This document shows, piece by piece, positions 45,759 to 58,301 of a stretch of DNA of 64,000 nucleotides (position 1 is its first letter; each line of letters opens with the position of its first letter). The translations under genes were made by a program, and so were the position numbers. This stretch comes from Saccopteryx bilineata (Eukaryota > Chordata > Mammalia > Chiroptera > Emballonuridae). A model generated the notes under the pieces. It did not search any database. It saw only the letters and a list, made by a program, of their open reading frames with translations, and was not told the DNA's origin. The stretch lies in the NCBI RefSeq assembly GCF_036850765.1, contig NC_089492.1:71488482-71552481 (forward strand). The letters run 5' to 3'.

Positions 45759-48642
45759 AAGCAAGAACAAGCTCAAATAAACAACTTAACCCTTTATCTA
45801 AAAGAACTAGAAGAACAACAACAAATAAAGCCCAGAGGAAGTAGAAGGGAGAAAATAATAAAGATCAGAGCAGAAATAAATGACATAGAGGCTAAAAAAA
45901 CCCAACAAAACATTAATGAAACCAACAGCTGGTTCTTTGAAAAGATAAATAAAATTGACATACCTTTATTCAGACTCATCAAGAGAAAAAGAGAACTCAA
46001 ATAAATAAAATTAGAAGTAAATAAGGAGAAGTAACAACTGACACTGCAGAAATACAAAGAATTGTAAGAAAATACTATGAAGATATATATACTAAAAAAT
46101 TGAACAACTTAAGAGAAATGGAAAAATTTCTAGAAACATATAATCTTCAAGACTCAATCTGGAAGAATCAGAAAACCTAAACAGACCAATTACAACAAAT
46201 TAAATCAAAACTCCCAACAAAAAAAGTCCTGGACTGGATGGCTTCACAGGAGAATTTTACCAAATATTCAAAAATCTAACACCTATCCTTTTCAAGGTAT
46301 TTCAAAAAATTCAAGAGAAGAAAAGACTTCCAAGCTCCTTTTATCAGGCAAGCATTATACTCATTTCAAAACCTGGTAAAGACACTACAAAGAAAGAAAA
46401 TTATAGGCCAATATCCTTGATGAACATAGATGCTAAAATTTTCAACAAAATATTAGCAAACCGGATCCAGCAATACATTAAAAAAAGTCATACATCATTA
46501 TTAAGTGGGATTTATACTGGGGAGGCAAGGTTGGTACAATATTGGCAAATCAATCAATGTGATTCATCACATAAACTAAAGGAGGATAAAAATCACATGT
46601 TTGTATCAATAGATGCAGAAAAAGCATTTGATAAAATCCAACACCCATTTATAATCAAAACTCTCAGCAAAGTGGGTATATAGGGAACATACCTCAACAT
46701 AATAGAGGCCATCTATGACAAACTCACAGCCAACATCATAGTCAATGTACAAAAATGAAAAACAATCCCCTTGAAATCAGGAACAAGGTAGGGGTGCCCC
46801 CTTTCACCACTCTTATTCAACATAATTCTGGAAGTCTTAGCCACAGCAATCAGACAAGAAGATTAAATAAAAGGCACCCAAATTTGAAGAGAAGTAAAAC
46901 TATCATTATTTGCTGATGACACAATACTGTACATAGAAAACCCTGAAATCTCAGTAAAAAAACTACTAGACCTGATAAATTAATTTGGCAAGGTGGCAAG
47001 ATATAATATTAATACTCAGAAATCAGTGGCATTTTTATACACCAACAATGAACTGTCTGAAAGAGAAATTAAGGAAACAATCTTCTTCACTATTGCAACA
47101 AAAATAATAAAGTAGCTAGGAGTAAATTTAAGCAAGGAGGTAAAAGACTTGTACTCGGAAAATTATATGACATTGAAAAAGGAAATCAAGGAAGATACAA
47201 ACAAGTGGAAGCATAAACCATGTTCCTAGATAGGAAGAATAAACATCATTAAAATGTCTATACTACCCAAGGCAATCTATAAATTCTTGCAATTCCTATT
47301 AAAATACCAATGGCATACTTCAAAGGTATAGAACAAATATTACAAAATTTTATATAGAACCAAAAAAGAACACAAATAGCCTCAGAAATCTTGAAAATGA
47401 AGAATAAAGTGGGAGGTATATCACTTTCTAATATCAAGTTATATACAAGGCCATCGTAAACAAAACCCCTTGGTCATGGCATAAGAACAGGCATACAGAT
47501 CAATGGAACAGAACAGAGAACCCAGAATTAAACCCACACCTTTATGGTCAATTGATATGTGACAAAGGAGGTAAGAGCATACAGTGGAGTAAATACAGTC
47601 TTTTTAATAAATGGTGTTGGGAAAATTAGACAGGTACATGCAAAAAAATGAAACTAGACCACCAACTTACACCATTCACAAAAATAAACTCAAAATGGAT
47701 AAAAGACTTAAATGTGAGTTATGGAACTATAAACATCTTGGAAGTAAACATAGGCAGTAAACTCTCCGATATCTCTCATAGCAATATTTTTGCCGATTTC
47801 TCTCCATGGGCAAGTGCAATAAAGGACAAAATAAACAAATGAGACTATATGAAACTAAAAAGCTTTTGCACAGCAAAAGACACCATAAACAAAATAAAAA
47901 GACAACACACACAATGGGAGAACATATTTGCCAATACATCTGATAAGGGGTTAATAACCAAAATTTATAAAAAGCTTCTAAAACTCAACACAGGAAGGTA
48001 AACAATCCAATTAAAAAATGGACAAAAGAACTGAGAAGACACTTATCCAAAGAGGACATACAGATGGCCAACAGACAGATGAAAAAATGTTCAAGGTCAT
48101 TAATCATCAGAGAAATGCAAATTTAAACCACAATAACATATCACCTCACACCTGCCAGAATGGCTCTCATTAACTCATAATGAGTGCTGGCAAGGCTGTG
48201 GAGAAAAGGAAACCCTCCTGCACTGCTGGTGGGAATGCAGACTGGTGCAGCCATTGTGGAGAACTGTATGGTGTTTCCTCAAAATATTAAAAATGGAACT
48301 GCCTTTTGACCGCGTTATTCCACTTTTAGAAATATACCCTAAGAATACCAAACACTGATTCAAAAGAAGATATGCACCCCCATGTTTATTGCAGCATTGT
48401 TTACAATAGCCAAGATCTGGAAACAGCCCAAGTGTCCATCTGTGGACGAGTGGATTAAAAAGCAGTGGTACATATACACAATGAAACACTACACAGCTGT
48501 GAAAAAGAAATAAATATTACCTTTCACAATGGCTTGAATGAACCTGGAGAGTATTATGCTAAGTGAAATAAGGCAGGCAGAAAAAAGACAAATATTGTAT
48601 GATTTCACTTACATGTGGAATCTAATGGACAAGGTGAACTAA
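44443..48642 (+). pseudogene. L1 ORF2 (endonuclease, RT, C-rich domain), decayed
   Basis: The start MAINKYMSIIALNVNGLN is the apurinic endonuclease N-terminus. A 171-codon stretch at 44786-45301 keeps endonuclease text (NTIIVGNFNT..., SDHNGMKVKI). RT parts include [19 protein letters not shown] (about 46423) and [14 protein letters not shown], and near 46910 the catalytic FADD-type motif reads FADDTILYIEN. Many stops and frameshifts, plus a SINE at 45375, rule out function. TAA at 48640-48642 is the inferred end. Confidence 0.9.
45375..45755 (+). mobile_element. Rhin-1-type SINE nested in L1 ORF2, 5'-truncated
   Basis: Starts GCGTTGGCCTAGCGTGCGGA, so the first part of the tRNA head, including the A box, is missing; the B box (GGGTTCGATTCC) is present. 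It ends in a run of about 28 A. Target duplication AAGAAGCAAGAACAAGCTC at about 45356-45374 and 45756-45774, 19 bp, perfect. The CTCF-like cores (reverse strand) are mutated: GCATCACCCCCTGGGGGG and GCATCGTCCCTGGTGG. Long pure tail and perfect duplication indicate a recent insertion. Confidence 0.96.
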
Positions 48643-48948
48643 GGAATGGAATAGAGGCAGAGGCGGGGTCACAGGGAGCAGAGGGACAGCTGTCAGAGGG
48701 AAGGAGGATTAGACGATGGGATCAGAGAAAGTGCGGTGATTAATGAACTTATATATAGATAACACATAGATACTGAAAATAGGACAGCAAATCCCAAAGG
48801 GAAGGGGGGAGGGGTGGCTATGGAGGACAAGGGGGTGGGGATGAGGGAGTTATATTGAGAGGGACACTTGAATTCACGTTGACACAATAAATTAAAATTA
48901 ATTTTAAAAAATTTAAAAAACTTAAAAAAACAAAAACAAAAACAAAAG
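48643..48948 (+). other. L1 3'UTR, G-rich
   Basis: After ORF2 it contains the purine-rich tract at about 48798-48847 (GGGAAGGGGGGAGGGG and GGGGGTGGGGATGAGGG), then AATAAATTAAAATTAATTTT and an A-rich tail, as in mammalian L1 3'UTRs. Confidence 0.8.
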
Positions 48949-48962
48949 GAATGACCAGGAAA

Positions 48963-51900
48963 CTTAAGGTTATTTGGGGCTGAGTTTTTAAAATGGTAGA
49001 GCTCTGGAAAAAAGACCGATATATTTGATGCAGAAATCCCTAAAACTTTCTATTCCTAAATTTTCCTTTGATTCCAAGAGGTACTCAGAGTTTTTCCAAT
49101 AACTGTCTCTCTCTTGGCTCCTGCTACCCAGAATCCAGCTAGAGCCAGTTTCTGTTTCTTGCACTAAAAGAATTTAAAGTTTAATCAGTGATTAGGAATC
49201 AATTTTACAAAAAGTAAGAGGTTATCCAAACATGTCTTACAACACAGCAGAAGGTGAACCTGCTCAAGTTGGGAATAATTGGTGTGACAAAAGAAGAAAG
49301 GTGATTTTCTATACCAACCAAGTCAGAATACAAGGTAGACTGGACACTCAACACAGTACTGACCATGAACATAGTGGTGAAGAATTGAACAGCTGAGCAA
49401 CATGAGAAGTCAGGGAACATCCAATTATCAGTTCATGGCTTTAGTTTCATATTACAGTTCAAAATTCATTATTATTCATGTTTTTCTTGCTGAAAATCCT
49501 GGTAAGTGCTTTGTGCTGAATTTTATGGCTGTAATGGGACCTTAGAGATGATCTGGTACAACTCCTTCATTATACAGATGAATGAAGCAAGGCCCAAAGA
49601 CTGGAGTGACTTGCTTGTTAAACATCCTGAGCTATCAATCACAGCACAGCCAGCGGCCAGTGCTTCTATTTACTTAGCTGTGAATTAAATGCATTTCAGA
49701 TTTTCTAATTTGATTAGTTTTAACAGGATTCACTTTGTGACTTAATTTTAAATACATATTAATTTATTACTTATTCTTTAAAAAATTTTAAAAGAGAAAT
49801 GTCAGACTGGGTAAAGGTGTTCAAAAGGTAAAAACTTTCAGTTATGAAATAAGTCAGACCTGGGCATCTAATGTACAGCATGGTGGTTACAGTTAATAAT
49901 ACTGTTTTACATATTTGAAAGCGGCTAAGGAAGTAGATCAAGTTTCTCTAGTTGAATTTTTTCTAATTTTTTTGAATTGAATTAGCTCAGCGCATTAACG
50001 TTTTCTTTGACATTGTGAAATATAGAGAGCTATAAATTTTCCTTCGGTGTCTTTTAATTGCACCCATAATTTTTGTTGTGTATTTTCATGATGATTAATT
50101 TTAAATATTTTAAAATTTGCATTATATCTTCTGTGAATTATGAGTTATTTATAAATATATGCTTTTTAGCTTTTATGTAAAAAGCTATTTATTGAAATTG
50201 ATTTAGTAGCTAGAACATGTCCAATTTTGGTAAATATTCTATGTGTATTAGAAAAGAGGTCAATTCTCTATTTAGTGTGTGGTTGTATATATGACATATT
50301 ATTGATCAGATCAAGCTTTTTAATGTTTTGTTTTAATCTACATCTCTCCTAGTTTTTTAAAATCTGGTATCTTCTATTATGACTAGATTATTCTTTCTCC
50401 TGGTAATTCTGTCAATATTTGCTTATAAATTATAAAGCCATGCTATTAAGAGTAAACATTCATAACGTCTTCCTCATGGGTAGTTTTTTTTAAAGTATAT
50501 CTCTAGATTTTTTTATTTTTAATCTGTCCATGAATTCATGATTTAGATGTGTCTCAAATATCCTATTGCTATCTCTCTCTCTCTCTCTCTTTCTCCTATT
50601 AATCACAATAAAAAAAGTGAATTCAAATCATAGTTTAAAAGACAGAGGTTGCCAAACTACATAGAGATATTTTGGTTTTATTCTTTGGTATTAAATTTCT
50701 TCTTATCATCTTATTCAATAATTTCTCTTTATCCTGCTTTTTCTGTTTCTTTTACTTTCTTACCAATTTATTTATTTTGATTAAATTCTCTTTATTTCAT
50801 GCCCACTCTTTTGTTTTGGAAGTTTTACATTCTATTTTTAGTCATTTTAAGGTTACCTTTAAAATTTAAAAATACACAGTTGAATTAATAAAGTGTAAAA
50901 TTAATCAGCCATTTTCCTGTCTGAATAAAATAGACTTCAGACATTTAAATACAATTATCTTCCCTACTTTATTTCCCTGTGCTATTCTTGCCCCATATTT
51001 CAGTCCCATTTCATTTTTGTATACTTTCCACTAGTATTGTACTAACTTTATACACTTTCATTAATATTAATAGTGTCATTGTGCTATATTGATTTTTAGG
51101 TTTATCTGTATTTAACAGTATGTTTACCAATTTTTTTGTCTATCCTTTTTCATCATCATCTTGTGGGTTCTGCTTTCTTCTTACTTAATTAGATTATTTA
51201 ATAAATGAGTAATTAATACTTTCATATTTTGTCTATTGGAACATATGTTTATATTGCTCTCACTCTTAAATGATTTTCTGGCTGGTTATAAAATTCTGGA
51301 CAGCCAATAATTTTCTTTTATTAGTTTGAATTAATTAATTAATTTTTTGTATTCTGACTTCATTGGACATCTGTTTTAAACTTATTGTTGCTCCTTGACT
51401 CTTGGGTTCTATTAAAATTTTCTTTTTGTCTTTAGTGTTTGACACTTTTGATAAAATGTATCTATGTTAGATTCTTCTAAATTTATATTGTTTGTGACTT
51501 ATTATGCTTACTGAACCTGAAAACTTATCTCACATTAATTATAAAGAATTCTTACTCATTTGTTTCAATTCATACCTCTCTTCATTTTTTCTATTATTGC
51601 CCTTCTTAAACCATATACTTAACTTTAAATTACAATATTAAAAAATTTTAATCTTATTTTGTTATTTAAAAAGCTCTCTGAAATTTTTGTGGAGTTTTGG
51701 CTCCTTTTGTTGTCAGATATTTTTTGCATGAAATTGTTTATTTTTAATATGTTTATTTTTGAGTCTCCATTAAGTAGTTTTAGCATATTATTTACTGTAC
51801 CTGGTGTCTTGTCTTCATCAGGGATTTTTTGTCTTATCTGTTTACATTTTTTTAATTTAAAATATTTTTTGATTCATGCTTTGTAGGAGAAAAACTTTTT

Positions 51901-52600
51901 CAAACAAATCACTAAAAGCCAAGACTTCTCTCTGTTGTCAATGCTAAGCCATTTTTTTCCACCGAAAATAATAAAATATTGTATATTTTTATGATCAGTG
52001 TGAAACAGCTTTGATTCTCAAATGGATTTTAAAAATACAAGGAAGATCAGGGTTGCAAACAGACCATATGCAGCGATGAAAACACCTGAATAGGCAAAGC
52101 CTTACTGTAATTGACCAAGTGACCAATCAGAGGGATTCAGCCTTTGCAAGTTACAGATGACTGCTCAGGATCCTTGCACGTGATGGAGGTGCTCCCATTG
52201 AAGTTCCTAGCACAAGTGTGGTGGCTGACACCAGATGCTGCCAAAAACATGGGCAGAGAGAGGACACTTTGCAGATCCTGTTTTATTGTTCAACAGATTT
52301 ATCTTCTCCACCTTCTTCATTAGCCTCATCTTTTTCCTTGCTAGAATCCTGGCTGTGGTATAAATAAAATAATTTTCTCCCCAATTCTCTCTTTCTTCTA
52401 TTTTCATCTTGTTCATTAAAGCTTTCTTTATGTTCAGTGAACATTTTCATCTCTTGAGTGCTGAATACTCAGATATTTTTTTTCACTTTAGCTTTTCTTT
52501 GAAACACATTCATTGGATAGTCTTAGTGCTTTTAGGGTGTTAGGATAATACCATTTTTTTAATTGCCATTCTAGTACTTTTTTCTGAGCAACTCTTCAAT
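48963..52600. other. Intergenic, old repeat fragments
   Basis: A MIR/L2-like motif at about 49535-49660 (GACCTTAGAGATGATCTGGT, ATTATACAGATGAATGAAGC). An L1M 3'-end fragment at 49860-49945 (ATGTACAGCATGGTGGTTAC, TATTTGAAAGCGGCTAAGG). From about 49960 to 51900, T-rich sequence resembling an antisense ancient L1 5'/ORF1 region (low confidence). (TC)n at 50571-50592. Confidence 0.45.
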
Positions 52601-52616
52601 AGCAAAAGCCTTTTTT

Positions 52617-53002
52617 TTTTTTTTTTTTCATTTTTTTTTTTTTTTTTCCTGAAGCTGGAAACAGGGAGAGACAGTCAGATAGACTCCCGCATGCGCCCGA
52701 CCGGGATCCACCCAGCACGCCCACCATGGGGCGAAGCTCTGCCCATCCTGGGCGTCACCATGTTGCGACCAGAGCCACTCTAGCGCCTGAGGCAGAGGCC
52801 ACAGAGCCATCTCCAGCGCCCGGGCCATCTTTGCTCCAGTGGAGCCTTGGCTGCGGGAGGGGAAGAGAGAGACAGAGAGGAAAGTGCGGCGGAGGGGTGG
52901 AGAAGCAAATGGGCGCTTCTCCTGTATGCCCTGGCCGGGAATCGAACCCGGGTCCTCCGCACGCTAGGCCGACGCTCTACCGCTGAGCCAACCGGCCAGG
53001 GC
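52617..53002 (-). mobile_element. Rhin-1-type SINE, long subfamily
   Basis: The - strand starts GCCCTGGCCGGTTGGCTCAG with intact A and B boxes. A double T run lies on the left. Target duplication GCAAAAGCCTTTTT at 52602-52615 and 53003-53016. Only one CTCF-like core remains (CCACCATGGGGCGAAGC at 52721-52737); the second repeat unit is deleted. Confidence 0.96.
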
Positions 53003-53230
53003 GCAAAAGCCTTTTTAAAAATTTTTCTTCTCTTTCTTCTAGTTTTTATTGGTATTTTTTCACCTTTTCCTTTTCATTTTTTCTGAGAGATTTTACTCTG
53101 AATTTAAACATCGGAGCTAAACTTTGATGTGAGTCATAGCCCTTAGTCTGAGCTGTCAGGAGTTTCTGCTATTCTTTCTGTTTAGTTAGAATCTGCTTAG
53201 TTAGTTTAGTTAGTCTCCTTCCAACATTTT

Positions 53231-53534
53231 TTTTTTTAGTTTTAATAATTTTTAAAATTTATTTATTAAATTTAATGCAGTGACATTGATAAATCAGGGT
53301 ACATATGTTGAGAGAAAACATCTCTAGATTATTTTGACATTTGATTGTGCTGTATACCCCTCCCCCAAAGTTAAATTGTCTTATGTCACTTTCTATCTGG
53401 TTTTCTTTGTGCCCCTCCCCTCCCCCAACCCCTCTCTCCTTCTTCACCCCATCCCCCCACCTCCCACCCCTGTTGCCATCACATTCTTGTTCATGTCTCT
53501 GAGTCTCATTTTTATGTCCCTTCTATGTATGGAT
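53231..53534 (-). other. L1 3'UTR with G-rich tract
   Basis: The - strand between about 53475 and 53412 is G-rich: GGGGTGGGAGGTGGGGGGAT, then GGGG, then GGGGTTGGGGGAGGGGAGGGG further on. Four or more G-runs with short loops fit the quadruplex-prone tract common in L1 3'UTRs. Confidence 0.8.
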
Positions 53535-56500
53535 TCATGTAGTTCTTAGTTTTTTTTCTGATTTACTTATTTCACTCTGTATAATGTTATCAAGGTCCAT
53601 CCATGTTATTGTAAAGGATCCGATGTCATCATTTCTTATGGCTGAGTAGTAATCCATAGTATATATGTACCAAAGCTTTTTAATCCACTCGTCCTCTGAT
53701 GGACACTTGGGTTGTTTCCAGATCTTCGCTATTGTGAACAATGCTGCCACAAACATGGGGGTGCATTTCTCCTTTTGGAGCCGTTCTATGGTGTCCTTGG
53801 GGTATATTCCTAAAAGTGGGATAGCTGGGTCAAAAGGCAGTTCGATTTTCAGTTTTTTGAGGAATCTCCATACTGTTTTCCACAGAGGCTGCACCAGTCT
53901 GCATTCCCACCAGCAGTGCAGGAGGGTTCCCTTTTCTCCACATCCTCGCCAGCACTTATTCTGTGTTGTTTTGTTGATGAGTGCCATTCTGGCTGGTATG
54001 AGGTGATATCTCATTGTGGTTTTAATTTGCATTTCTCTAATGACTAGTGATGTTGAGCATTTTTTCATATGCCTGTTGGCCATCTGTATGTCCTCTTTGG
54101 AGAAGTGTCTATTCATCTCTTTTGCCCATTTTTGGATTGGATTGTTTGTCTTCCTGGTGTTGAGATTTACAAGTTCTTTATAAATTTTGGTTATTAACCC
54201 CTTATCAGACGTATTGTCAAATATGTTCTCCCATTGTGTAGTTTGTCTTTTTATTCTGTTCTTGTTGTCTTTAGCTGTGCAAAAGCTTTTTAGTTTGATA
54301 TAGTCCCATTTATTTATCCTGTCTTTTATTTCACTTCCCCATGGAGATAAATCATCAAATATATTGCTCCGAGAGATGTTGGAGAGCTTACTGCCTATGT
54401 TTTCTTCTAAGATGCTTATGGTTTCATGGCCTACATTTAAGTCTTTTATCCATTTTGAGTTTATTTTTGTGAGTGGTGTAAGCTGGTGATCTAGTTTCAT
54501 TTTTTTGCAGGTAGCTGTCCAATTTTCCCAACACCATTTGTTAGAGAGGCTGTCTTTACTCCATTGTATTTCCTTGCCTCCTTTGTCAAATATCAGTTGT
54601 CCATAGCATTGTGGGTTTATTTCTGGGTTCTCTGTTCTGTTCCATTGATCTATATGCCTGTTCTTATGCCAGTACCAGGCTGTTTTGAGTACAATGGCCT
54701 TGTAGTATAACTTGATATCAGGAAGTGTGATACCTCCCACTTTATTCTTCTTTTTTAAGATTGCTGAGGCTATTCTTGTTCTCTTTTGGTTCCATATAAA
54801 TTTTTGGTATATGTGTTCTATATCTTTGAAGTATGTCATCGGTATTTTAATTGGTATTGCATTGAATTTATAGATTGCTTTGGATAATATAGACATTTTA
54901 ATGATGTTTATTCTTCCTAACCATGAGCACGGCATATGCTTCCACTTGTTTGTATCTTCCTTGATTTCTTTTATCAATGTTTTGTAATTTTCCGAGTACA
55001 AGTCTTTAGTCTCCTTGGTTAAGTTTATTCCTAGGTACTTTTTTTTTTGGTTGTAATTGTGAAGGGGATTGTTTCCTTAATTTCTCTTTGTGACTGTTCA
55101 TTGTTGGTGTATAAAAATGCCTCTGATTTCTGAGTATTGATTTTATATCCTGCCACTTTGCTGAATTCATTTATCAGGTCCAGTAGTTTTTTGACTGAGA
55201 CTTTAGGGTTTTCTATATATAATATCATATCATCTGCAAATAATGATAGTTTTACTTCTTCTTTTCCCACTTGAATTCCTTTTATTTCTTCTTGTCTGAT
55301 TGCTGTGGCTAGGACTTCCAGGACTATGTTAAATAAAAGTGGTGAAAGGGGGCACCCCTGCCTTGTTCCTGATCTTAAGGGTATTGCTTTTAATTTTTGC
55401 CCATTGAGTATGATGTTGGCTGTGGGTTTGTCATAGATGGCTTTTATCATGTTGAGGTATATTCCCTGTATTCCCACTTTGCTGAGAGTTTTGATCATGA
55501 ATGGGTGCTGGATTTTATCAAATGCTTTTTCTGCATCTATTGAAATTATCATGTGGTTTTTCTCCTTTTTGTTTAAGTGATGAATCACATTGATTGATTT
55601 ACGAATATTGTACCATCCTTGCCTCTCCAGAATAAATCCCACTTGATCATGGTATATGATTTTTTCCATATATTGTTGGATCCGGTTTGCTAATATTTTG
55701 TTGAAGATTTTAGCATCTCTATTCATCAGGGATATTGGCCTATAATTTTCTTTCTTTGTGTTGTCTTTGCCTGGTTTTGGAATCAGAATTATGCTCACCT
55801 CATAAAAGGAGCTTGGAAGTCTTCCTTCCTCTTGAATTTTTTGAAATAGTTTGAGAAGGATAGGAGTTAGTTCTTCTTTGAATATTTGGTAGAATTCTGT
55901 TGTGAAGCCATCGGGCCCTGGACTTTTCTTTGTTGGGAGTTTTTTGATAACTGTTTCGATCTCCTTTGTTGTAATCGGTCTGTTTAGGTTTTCTGATTCT
56001 TCCAGATTGATTTTTGGATGATTGTATGTTTCAAGGAATGTGTCCATTTCATCTAGGTTGTCTAGTTTTTTGGCATACAGTTCTTCATAGTATTTTCTTA
56101 TAATATTTTGTATTTCTGTTATGTCAGTTGTTATTTCTCCTCTCTCATTTCTAATTTTATTTATTTAAGTCCTCTCTTTTTCTTGGTGAGTCTAGTTAAA
56201 GGTTCATCAATCTTGTTTACCTTTTCAAAGAACCAGCTCCTAGTTTCATTGATCTTCTGTATTGTTTCTTTAGCCTCTATGTCATTTATTTCTGCTCTGA
56301 CCTTTATTATTTCCTTCCTTCTACTACATTTGGGCTTTACTTGCTGTTCTTTTTCTAATTCTTTTAGATGCAGGGTTAAGTTGTTTATTTGAGCTTTTTC
56401 TAGCTTCTGAAAGTGTGCCTGTAGTGCTATGAACTTCCCTCTCAGCACTGCTTTTGCTGTGTCCATAAATTTTGAGTTGTTGTATGCTCATTGTCATTCG

Positions 56501-57351
56501 TTTCTAGAAATTTTTTTATTTCTTCTTTGATCTCATTCTTAATCCATTCATTATTTAACAACCTGCTATTCAGTTTCCATGTATTTGAGAATTTTTTAGC
56601 TTTTCTGTTGTGATTCATTTCTAGTTTCATGCCGTTGTGATAGGAGAAAATGCTTGATACAATTTCAGTCTTCTTAAATTTGTTGAGAGCACTTTTGTGC
56701 CCTAACATGTGGTCTATCCTAGAGAATGTACCATGAGCACTTGAAAAGAATGTATATTTAGGGTGCTAGGTTTAGGGTGAAACCTGCTGCTTTAGGGTGA
56801 AAGGTTCTGAAGATATCTATTAAATCGAGTTGATCTAGTGTTTCCAATAAGTCTGCTGTTTCTTTGTTAATTTTCTTTCTTGAGGATCTATCTAGTGATG
56901 TTAGTGGGGTATTGAAATCCCCTACTATTATAGTATTGCTGTTGATCTCGCCCTTTAAATCCATCAAAGTCTGCTTTATATATTTAGGTGCTCCTATATT
57001 AGGTGCATAGATATTTATAATAGATATATCTTCCTGTTGGATTACTCCCTTTATCATTATGTAGTGGCCTTCTTTATCTCTTACTATATCCTTTGTTTTA
57101 AAGTCCAATTTGTCTGATATAAGTATTGCTACCCCAGCTTTTTTTTCATTTCCATTTGCATGAAACATTTTTTTCCACCCTTTTACCTTAATCTATGTGT
57201 GTCTTTTGTTCTAAGATGTGTCTCTTGTAGACAACATATGTATAGGTCCTGTTTTCTTATCCATGCAGCTACCCTATCTATGTCTTTTGATTGGATCATT
57301 TAATCCATTTACATTTAAGGTTATTATTGATATGTAGTTGTTTATTGCCAT
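53535..57351 (-). pseudogene. L1 ORF2 with several frame breaks
   Basis: Begins at ATG 57351 (MAINNY...). Open segments: 57168-56758 endonuclease (NTIIVGDFNTPL); 56708-56442; 56466-56161; 56047-55031 RT with [29 protein letters not shown] and the catalytic [12 protein letters not shown]; 55001-53535 C-terminal domain with the cysteine-histidine motif [18 protein letters not shown]. Breaks include a 26-bp duplication-type insertion near 56760-56790 and a frameshift in a T run at about 55038. RT and C-rich catalytic residues are retained, but no full-length product is possible. Confidence 0.92.
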
Positions 57352-57418
57352 TTTCTTCTTTAAAGGTGTATTCCTTTTTTTTTTTTTTTTGCTGTATTCT
57401 TTTCCCACTTTGATCTGT

Positions 57419-58301
57419 TTACACCAGGCCCCTTAATATTTCCTGCAGCATTGGTTTGGTTGTAATGAATTCCTTGAGTTGTTTTTTGTCTGGGAAGCTT
57501 TTTATTTCTCCTTCGATTTTAAACGATAGCCTTTCTGGATAAAGTAGTCTTGGTTGTAGGTTCTTGTTCTGCATTACTTTGAATATTTCTTGCCATTTCC
57601 TTCTGGCCTCAAGCATTTCTGTTGAGAAGTCAGATGTCATCCTTATGGGGGCTCCTTTGTATGTGATAACTTTTTTTTCTCTTGCAGCTTTTAATATTTT
57701 CTCTTTATCGCTTAGCTTTGGTATTTTAATTATGATGTGTCTTGGTGTAGGTTTCTTTGGGTTTCTCTTTAATGGAGTCCTCTGTGCTTCTTGGATTTGT
57801 GAGAGTTTCTCTTGCATTAATTTAGGGAAGTTTTCAGCTATGATATGATTAAACAAAGTCTCTATCCCTTGTTCTTTTTCTTCTTCTTCAGGAACCCCTA
57901 TGATGCGGATGTTATTTCTCTTCATGTTGTCACAGAGCTCTCTAAGAGTTTCCTCTGACTTTTTGAGTCTTTTTTCTCTTTCCTTCTCTGCTTTCATGCC
58001 TTCATTCCAGTTGTCCTCTAACTTGCTGTCCTCTATCTATCCTGTTTTTAATTCCTTCCATTGTGGTCTTTATTTCTGATATTGTATTTGTCATCTCCAA
58101 CTGATTCTTTTTTATACTTGCTATTTCTTTATTTAGGTTTTCAAACTGCCCCTCCATTGTTGTTCTAAGATCTCTAAGCATCCTTAGAATCATTATTTTG
58201 AACTCCTCATCTGGAAGTTTGATTATTTCCATATCACTCAGTTCATCTTTTGAAGGTGTCTCTTGTGGTTTCATTTGGATTGCACTCCTTTGTCTTCTCA
58301 T
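57419..58301 (-). pseudogene. L1 ORF1 with one frameshift
   Basis: An N-terminal frame at 58301-58002 (MRRQRSAIQMKPQE..., charged coiled-coil) and a C-terminal frame at 57997-57419 carrying the RRM and CTD-type text (NIRIIGVPEEEEK, PRHIIIKIPKLSDKEKIL, RLSFKIEGEIKSF). The break lies near 58000-58030. Otherwise near complete, about 290 residues, close to a normal ORF1 size. Confidence 0.9.

Larger units (their letters stand above)
40949..48948 (+). mobile_element. Full-length L1 retrotransposon, + strand, 8.0 kb
   Basis: Bounded by GAATGATCAGGAAA (40935-40948) and GAATGACCAGGAAA (48949-48962), 13 of 14 identical, with an A-rich tail just before the right copy. It comprises a 2.5-kb 5'UTR, decayed ORF1 (43451-44387) and ORF2 (44443-48642), and a G-rich 3'UTR, with a younger SINE inside ORF2. 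Multiple stops and frameshifts make it inactive. Length without the SINE and its duplication is about 7.6 kb. Confidence 0.9.

Noticed and set aside
56757..56800. Interstitial telomeric sequence (TTTAGGG words)
   Set aside because: Only three imperfectly spaced words, inside L1 ORF2, explained by local duplication.
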